NCBI GenBank assembly: GCA_900545825.1
Contig: URAS01000013.1
Location: 1 to 64,000, forward strand
Direction: 5' to 3'
DNA length: 64,000 nt
From: an uncultured Actinomyces sp.
Lineage (GTDB): Bacteria; Actinomycetota; Actinomycetes; Actinomycetales; Actinomycetaceae
The translations under genes and the position numbers were made by a program. Numbering within the stretch: the first letter of the stretch is position 1; each line of letters starts with the position of its first letter. A model generated the notes under the pieces. It saw only the letters and a program-made list of their open reading frames with translations, had not been told where the DNA came from and did no database searches. Positions 59,665 to 64,000 of the stretch are shown in pieces.

Positions 59665-60654
59665 TTAGACGGTCACCGTCTCGCCGCCGCCGCGGGCGGA
59701 CTTTTCGGCAGCCTCGGCCACCTTGAGGGCGGCGAAGGCGTCGTCGATCGAGGGGGAAATCGGCTTGCCGTCACGCAGCGCCTCGATGAACGACTGCAGC
59801 TCGAGGGCGTACGCGTCGGCGTAGCGCTCGAGGAAGAAGTCGAGGAAGGGGCCCTGCGAATCCGAGAAGTGGTCCTTCGCCAGGCGCACCGTGGTGGGGC
59901 GAATGTTCTCGGCGAACAGCGAACCCTTGGGGCCAAACGCCTCGATGCGCTGGTCGTAGCCGGTGGCGCAGTGACGCGAGTTGATGATCGTCGCGACGGC
60001 GCCGGACGCGTTCTTCAACACGATGACCGCGGCGTCGAAGTCGCCGGTGTCGGCGAGCTCCGGGTCGAGGTTCTGGCCGGTCGCCTGCACTTCGGTGATC
60101 GGGCCGAGGAAGAAGCGGGCCGTGTCGAAGTCGTGGATCGTCATGTCCTTGAAGATGCCGCCGGAGACCGCGATGTACTCCTTCGGCGGGGCCGCCGGGT
60201 CGCGGCTGATGATCGTCAGCTGCTCGACCGGGCCGATCTCGCCGGCTTCGGCCATCTCGTGCATCTGCGCGAACGACGGGTCGAAGCGGCGGTTGAAGCC
60301 GATCATCACCTTGGCGTCGAGGCCGGCCAGGCCTTCCCGCAGGCGCGACTCCTCGTCCGAGGACATGGCGATCGGCTTTTCGCACAGCGCGGCCTTGCCG
60401 GCCTTGGCGGCGGCAATGATGTGGTCGATGTGCATCGGCGTGGGCGACCCGATGACGACGGCGTCAATGTCGGGGTTGCCGAAAATGTCGTCGGCGTCCT
60501 TATAGGCGGTCGCCCCGTAGAGGCCGGCGAGGTCCTCCGCCGCCGTGCCGAACGGATCCGACACGGCGACGAGCTGGGCGTCCGGGTGTGCCGCAATGGT
60601 CTTGGCGTGAACCTTGCCAATACGGCCGGCACCAATCAAACCAAAACGAATCAT
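59665..60654 (-). CDS. iolG: Inositol 2-dehydrogenase
   Basis: A 329-aa Gfo/Idh/MocA dehydrogenase. Nucleotide-binding GAGRIG (8-13), the signature Glu92-Lys93-Pro94 (LCEKPIAM), MIGFNRRFDPSF and GGIFKDMTIHDFDTARFFLG with the catalytic Asp and His. First step of the pathway: myo-inositol to 2-keto-myo-inositol. AAAGGA lies upstream of the ATG. It sits 34 nt after the transaldolase gene and 35 nt before iolE. Confidence 0.92.
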   Translation of the reverse strand: MIRFGLIGAGRIGKVHAKTIAAHPDAQLVAVSDPFGTAAEDLAGLYGATAYKDADDIFGNPDIDAVVIGSPTPMHIDHIIAAAKAGKAALCEKPIAMSSDEESRLREGLAGLDAKVMIGFNRRFDPSFAQMHEMAEAGEIGPVEQLTIISRDPAAPPKEYIAVSGGIFKDMTIHDFDTARFFLGPITEVQATGQNLDPELADTGDFDAAVIVLKNASGAVATIINSRHCATGYDQRIEAFGPKGSLFAENIRPTTVRLAKDHFSDSQGPFLDFFLERYADAYALELQSFIEALRDGKPISPSIDDAFAALKVAEAAEKSARGGGETVTV

Positions 60655-60688
60655 GTGTGTTCCTTTTGTCTCTCGCTTGGTTACGTGT

Positions 60689-61765
60689 TTACGGCTGGGG
60701 GAGGATGACGTCGCGGACCAGGGCCTCGAGGTTGTTGACGTCGGCGAGGAAGCCGCGCAGCGTGCGGACCGTGGCGCCGAACGTGTCGAACTCTTCCGGC
60801 GTCATCCCGTCGGGCTCGTAGGCGCGGCGGAACTCGTCGATGCTCAGCAGCGTCTCCATGACGTTCTCGGGAACCGGCTCCTGGAAGCGCTCAACCATCG
60901 GGTGACCGGCGTCGTTGATGCGCTTGGCCCACTTGAACGGCGGCGAAATAACGATGTCGCCACCGACAAGCTCGGTGTAGTGCATGGTGTTGCGGAACGC
61001 GGCGGCGAGCATACGCGACTTGAGGCCGCGCTTCTCGAACTCCGCGGCGGCGCGCTTGAACGCGGCGATACCGCACCACTCGAGGTGACCCGGGTCGAGG
61101 ACGAGGCCCTCGCGGTTGGCGACGATCTTGATCCAGTCGTCCAGGCGGCCCACCATGAGCGTGACGACCGGCCACATGTTCTCGGTCGGCAGGCCCTCGG
61201 CCTCGCGGCGCTTGAGGCCACGCTCGATCGCTTCACCGGTGGCGACGGCCTGCGGCACCGTGAACGACACGGTGACGTTGCAGACGACGCCGCGGTAGGT
61301 GGCGTCCTCGATCGCCTTGAGGCCGACCGACGTGGCCGGGATCTTGACGATGATGTTCTTCGCCAGCTTGTCGAACTCGACGGCCTGGTCCGCCAGCGCC
61401 TTGGCGTTGCGGTAGTTCGTCGGGTCGGTCTGGACCGACAGGCGGCCGTTCTTGCCGTTCGACGCCTCGAAGGCCGGCTCGAGCAGCTTGGCGGCCTCAA
61501 CCGACATATCCTTGACGGCCTGCCAGCCGATTTCGGCCTCCGTGGCCTCGGGCATGTCGGCCGCGATCTGCTTGATCCGCGGCTCCCAAATGTCGGGGTG
61601 CTTCTTCAGCGTGTTGTAGGCAATCGTGGGGTTGCAGGTGGCACCGACGCCGCCCATCGCGATGGACTGACGCAGCTCGTCGAGGTCCGACGAGTCATTC
61701 CACAGTGCTGTTGGTGTCTTGACGGCCGCGTCGTGCAGCGGTCCGGGGGTGAAGGTCTCAGCCAT
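60689..61765 (-). CDS. Transaldolase-family protein in the inositol operon
   Basis: A 358-aa TIM-barrel transaldolase-like protein. Schiff-base Lys141 lies in NIIVKIPATSVG, preceded by GVGATCNPTIAY and followed by VCNVTVSFTVPQAV. It is first in the operon that continues with iolG and iolE, behind an operator shared with iolC. A transaldolase is not part of the canonical inositol pathway; it could link the products to the pentose phosphate pathway or act on a deoxy sugar. AGGAGAAG lies just before the ATG. Confidence 0.87.
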   Translation of the reverse strand: MAETFTPGPLHDAAVKTPTALWNDSSDLDELRQSIAMGGVGATCNPTIAYNTLKKHPDIWEPRIKQIAADMPEATEAEIGWQAVKDMSVEAAKLLEPAFEASNGKNGRLSVQTDPTNYRNAKALADQAVEFDKLAKNIIVKIPATSVGLKAIEDATYRGVVCNVTVSFTVPQAVATGEAIERGLKRREAEGLPTENMWPVVTLMVGRLDDWIKIVANREGLVLDPGHLEWCGIAAFKRAAAEFEKRGLKSRMLAAAFRNTMHYTELVGGDIVISPPFKWAKRINDAGHPMVERFQEPVPENVMETLLSIDEFRRAYEPDGMTPEEFDTFGATVRTLRGFLADVNNLEALVRDVILPQP

Positions 61766-61841
61766 GTCTTCTCCTCGTTCTGGCGGGCTTTACGCGTCTT
61801 CTTTGGCGGCTACCAGCCGTGGCACCAGCGTAAGACGCGTC

Positions 61842-61873
61842 ACCCTCGCGCGTCAAGCTTTGTCAGAACAATT
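61842..61873 (-). promoter_or_regulatory. Inositol operator and -35 box, copy 2 (before the transaldolase operon)
   Basis: On the minus strand AATTGTTCTGACAAAG (plus 61858-61873), then one nt, then -35 TTGACG; TACGCT lies 18 nt further on as a possible -10. Same arrangement as copies 1 and 3. Confidence 0.65.
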
Positions 61874-61920
61874 GGAGATTTATTTGTCAGGTCGAAGGGG
61901 TGCTGGGACCTGGGGCCCGC

Positions 61921-62664
61921 CTAGTTCTGCGAGAGGGTGAGCGTGAACGAGTAGTGGCTGGCCCGGTAGACGTGGGTGCCGTATTCGATGACGTCGCCGT
62001 CGAGGGTGTAGCCGATACGCGTCATCGTCAGCCCGGCGGCGCCACGCGCCTCGTCGAGCTCGTGCGCCTCGGCGGTCGTGAGCTTGCGGGCCCCGATCGT
62101 CTGCTTGGCCGTGCGGATGATGTGCCCGTGGGCGCGCATGGCCTGATAGAGGCCGCCCGTTTCCAGCTCCGACTGCTCCGGCGCAACGTCTTTTGGCAGG
62201 TAGTTCGTCATGAGCGCCAGCGGCTCGCCGTTGGCCATCCGCAACCGCCGTAGCTCGATGACGGGCGTGCCCGGGGCGATGTTGAGGGCGTCGGCGACCT
62301 CGTCGTTGGCCTCGACCTCTTCGTATCCCAGCACCGTGGTCGTCGGCTTCTGGCCGTCGCGGTCGAGGTCCTCGTACAGGCTGGAGAGGGCGACGTTGCG
62401 GTGGATCGCCTTGGGGGCGACGACCGTGCCGACCGCCCGGCGGCGGATCACCAAGCCGGCGTCGACCAGGTCTTGAAGGGCGCGGCGCGCGGTCGGGCGG
62501 GAGACGCCCAGACGCTTCGCCATCGACACCTCGTCCTCGAGCCGGGTGCCCGCCGGCAGTTCGCCCGAGGTGATCATGTCGTGCAGCGGCTGCGACAGCT
62601 GGTGGTACAGCGGCATCGGGGAAGTGCGGTCGATGGTGATAGCAGGAGCGACGGGCTCTGTCAT
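61921..62664 (-). CDS. GntR/HutC-family regulator, probable inositol repressor
   Basis: A 247-aa regulator with the GntR winged helix (LYHQLSQPLHDMITSGELPA, RLGVSRPTARRALQDLVDAG) and a UTRA ligand-binding domain (VIELRRLRMANGEPLALMTNYLP; RIGYTLDGDVIEYGTHVYR). The frame is open 14 codons further upstream to ATG 62706; ATG 62664 starts the recognisable protein. It lies between the divergent iolC and the transaldolase operon, both carrying the same palindrome, so it is the best candidate for binding it. In Corynebacterium the inositol regulator IolR is also a GntR protein. Confidence 0.88.
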   Translation of the reverse strand: MTEPVAPAITIDRTSPMPLYHQLSQPLHDMITSGELPAGTRLEDEVSMAKRLGVSRPTARRALQDLVDAGLVIRRRAVGTVVAPKAIHRNVALSSLYEDLDRDGQKPTTTVLGYEEVEANDEVADALNIAPGTPVIELRRLRMANGEPLALMTNYLPKDVAPEQSELETGGLYQAMRAHGHIIRTAKQTIGARKLTTAEAHELDEARGAAGLTMTRIGYTLDGDVIEYGTHVYRASHYSFTLTLSQN

Positions 62665-62800
62665 GGCCACGACGCACCACCCCCCTTTTTTTCTTCTCAT
62701 GAACATGCTGATAGGACGTGATCAGCGGTAATGTATCGAGCGCAAGTCTACTCATAATTCACACAAACCGGGGTCAAGGTGGTCCGATATCACACCTCTC

Positions 62801-62847
62801 CTTTGTTCTAACAAAGTGTTGACGTGGGCACCGTCTTGGGGCACACT
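62801..62847 (+). promoter_or_regulatory. Inositol operator and promoter, copy 3 (before iolC)
   Basis: CTTTGTTCTAACAAAG (62801-62816) has 7-bp perfect arms around CT. Two nt later comes -35 TTGACG (62819-62824), then 17 nt, then CACACT (62842-62847). Confidence 0.75.
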
Positions 62848-62890
62848 GGGAGGTGGATAGAGGCTTTCCCAACGACGAGAGAGGTGGATC

Positions 62891-63880
62891 GTGCGCGCCA
62901 GTTTCATTCCCCGGCCCCGCCTTGACGTCTTGACGATAGGACGCTCGGGCGTCGACATCTATCCACTCCAAACCAACGTCGGCCTCGAGGACGTCACGAC
63001 GTTTGGCAAATTCCTCGGCGGTTCGCCCACGAACGTCGCCGTCGCCGCAGCCCGGCTGGGACACCCCGCGGCCGTCATCACCGCGGTGGGGGACGACCCG
63101 TTCGGGCGCTACGTTCGCTCCGAGATGCGCGCCCTCGGCGTCTTCGACACCTACGTCACGACGAACAGGCACCTGGCGACGCCCGTGACGTTCTGCGAGA
63201 TCTTTCCGCCCGACAACTTCCCGCTGTACTTCTACCGGCAACCCAAGGCGCCCGACCTCGAAATCTCTCCCGCCGACATCCCCGACGGCGCGGTGCGCGA
63301 CGCCGCGATCTTCTGGTGCTCGGCCACCGGCCTGTCCGCGGAACCGTCGTATTCCGCGCACCTGCAGGCCCTCGACTATCGCGAGGGCGGCTGGACGATC
63401 CTTGACCTCGACTATCGGCCCCAGCTGTGGGAAACCGACGAGGAGGTTGCGACCGAACGGATGGGCGTGGCCCTGGAAAAGGTCAACGTCGCCGTCGGCA
63501 ACCAGCTCGAATGCCGGATGGCCGTCGGCGAGTCCGAGCCGGATCGCGCGGCCGACGCCCTCATCGAGCGCGGCGTCGAGATCGCGATCGTCAAGCAGGG
63601 CCCCAAGGGCACCCTGGCGAAGACCCGCGACGAACGCATCGAAGTGCCCGTGACCACGGTTGATATCGTCAACGGGCTGGGCGCGGGCGACGCGTTCGGC
63701 GGGGCCCTGTGCCACGGCTTGCTGGCCGGGTGGAGCCTCGAGCAGGTCGTCGCCGCCGCGTCGACGGCCGGCGCGATCGTCTGTTCGCGACTGGAATGTT
63801 CGACGGCGATGCCGTCCGAACCCGAGATTTTGGCGACCATGCGCGCCCACCCCGAGGCCGCGCCAATCACCGACGGTTAG
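62891..63880 (+). CDS. iolC: 5-dehydro-2-deoxygluconokinase
   Basis: A 329-aa PfkB-family kinase that phosphorylates 5-dehydro-2-deoxygluconate in inositol breakdown. GRSGVDIYPLQTNV at residues 17-30 and KFLGGSPTNVAVAAARLG are typical of IolC. The catalytic GAGDAFGG is at 264-271 with Asp267. The GTG start has AGAGGTGG just before it. It is preceded by operator copy 3 and followed by iolB. Confidence 0.94.
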   Translation: MRASFIPRPRLDVLTIGRSGVDIYPLQTNVGLEDVTTFGKFLGGSPTNVAVAAARLGHPAAVITAVGDDPFGRYVRSEMRALGVFDTYVTTNRHLATPVTFCEIFPPDNFPLYFYRQPKAPDLEISPADIPDGAVRDAAIFWCSATGLSAEPSYSAHLQALDYREGGWTILDLDYRPQLWETDEEVATERMGVALEKVNVAVGNQLECRMAVGESEPDRAADALIERGVEIAIVKQGPKGTLAKTRDERIEVPVTTVDIVNGLGAGDAFGGALCHGLLAGWSLEQVVAAASTAGAIVCSRLECSTAMPSEPEILATMRAHPEAAPITDG

Positions 63881-63945
63881 GGCAACGCTCGCCCACCGTC
63901 AGGCCCGGCGCGGGCCGAAAACCGCGAAACACCAGGAGGAGAACC

Positions 63946-64000
63946 ATGAGTGACAACGACACCTATCTCATCAAGGCGGGGACCACGGCGCATGGCCCCT
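63946..64000 (+). CDS. iolB: 5-deoxy-glucuronate isomerase, start (partial)
   Basis: The first 18 codons of a gene running off the right edge: ATG 63946 after AGGAGGAG. The visible residues MSDNDTYLIKAGTTAHGP fit the N-terminus of IolB (KAGTT-GP). The position after iolC supports the call; the rest is outside the window. Confidence 0.75.
   Translation, partial: MSDNDTYLIKAGTTAHGP

Overview
The window looks like a chromosomal segment of a high-GC actinobacterium, most likely a host-associated member of the Actinomycetaceae (Actinomyces/Schaalia-like). The evidence is GC-rich codon use, the actinobacterial gene order hpt-ftsH-folE-folP-folB/folK-DUF3180, a Cas9 closely resembling that of Actinomyces naeslundii, an LAxTG-type cell-wall anchor and many leaderless genes. 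The family assignment is an inference from remembered sequences, not a search.

Layout. 1-9 kb: end of tilS, hpt, ftsH and a folate operon ending in DUF3180 and mutY. 9-16 kb: a membrane-anchored protein of unknown function, an AGE-family epimerase, a pseudouridine synthase, a glutamine amidotransferase, a YbdK-type glutamate-cysteine ligase and a quinone oxidoreductase. 16-19.4 kb: a PIN-domain nuclease with an unknown partner, three tRNA genes and a fructosamine-kinase-like gene. 19.4-25.3 kb: a membrane methyltransferase, a sugar porter divergent from a LacI regulator, and a DHA2 exporter. 25.4-29.6 kb: a SAM riboswitch before metN-metI-metQ, then tadA and upp (divergent) and a tRNA-Ser. 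30.1-37.7 kb: one giant secreted, wall-anchored protein carrying both a GH20 hexosaminidase and a GH35 beta-galactosidase.

38.1-44.2 kb: a complete compact type II-C CRISPR system: cas9, cas1, cas2, twenty identical repeats and a tracrRNA on the opposite strand. Its codon use is less GC-biased than its surroundings. The repeat carries an extended -10 promoter element reading on the minus strand, the same strand as the tracrRNA, so crRNAs are probably transcribed from within each repeat. 44.2-47.8 kb: a sugar-acid cluster (DeoR regulator, KDPG-type aldolase, ACS-family transporter, P-loop kinase). 48-51.2 kb: a second glutamine amidotransferase and a secreted protein-arginine deiminase. 51.7-64 kb: an inositol catabolic region (alcohol dehydrogenase, two Gfo/Idh dehydrogenases, IolT-like transporter, IolE-like enzyme, transaldolase, GntR regulator, iolC, start of iolB). 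A shared operator-like palindrome, CTTTGTTnnAACAAAG, sits just upstream of the -35 box of three promoters here and ties the region together.

Cross-cutting signals. At least thirteen genes have a TAnnnT -10 hexamer exactly 6 or 7 nt before the start codon, so they are probably leaderless. Two families of intergenic palindromes recur five times each: family A with GAAACGCTCACC arms and family B with GTGAACGTGA arms. Two family-B copies supply the stop codon of the preceding gene.
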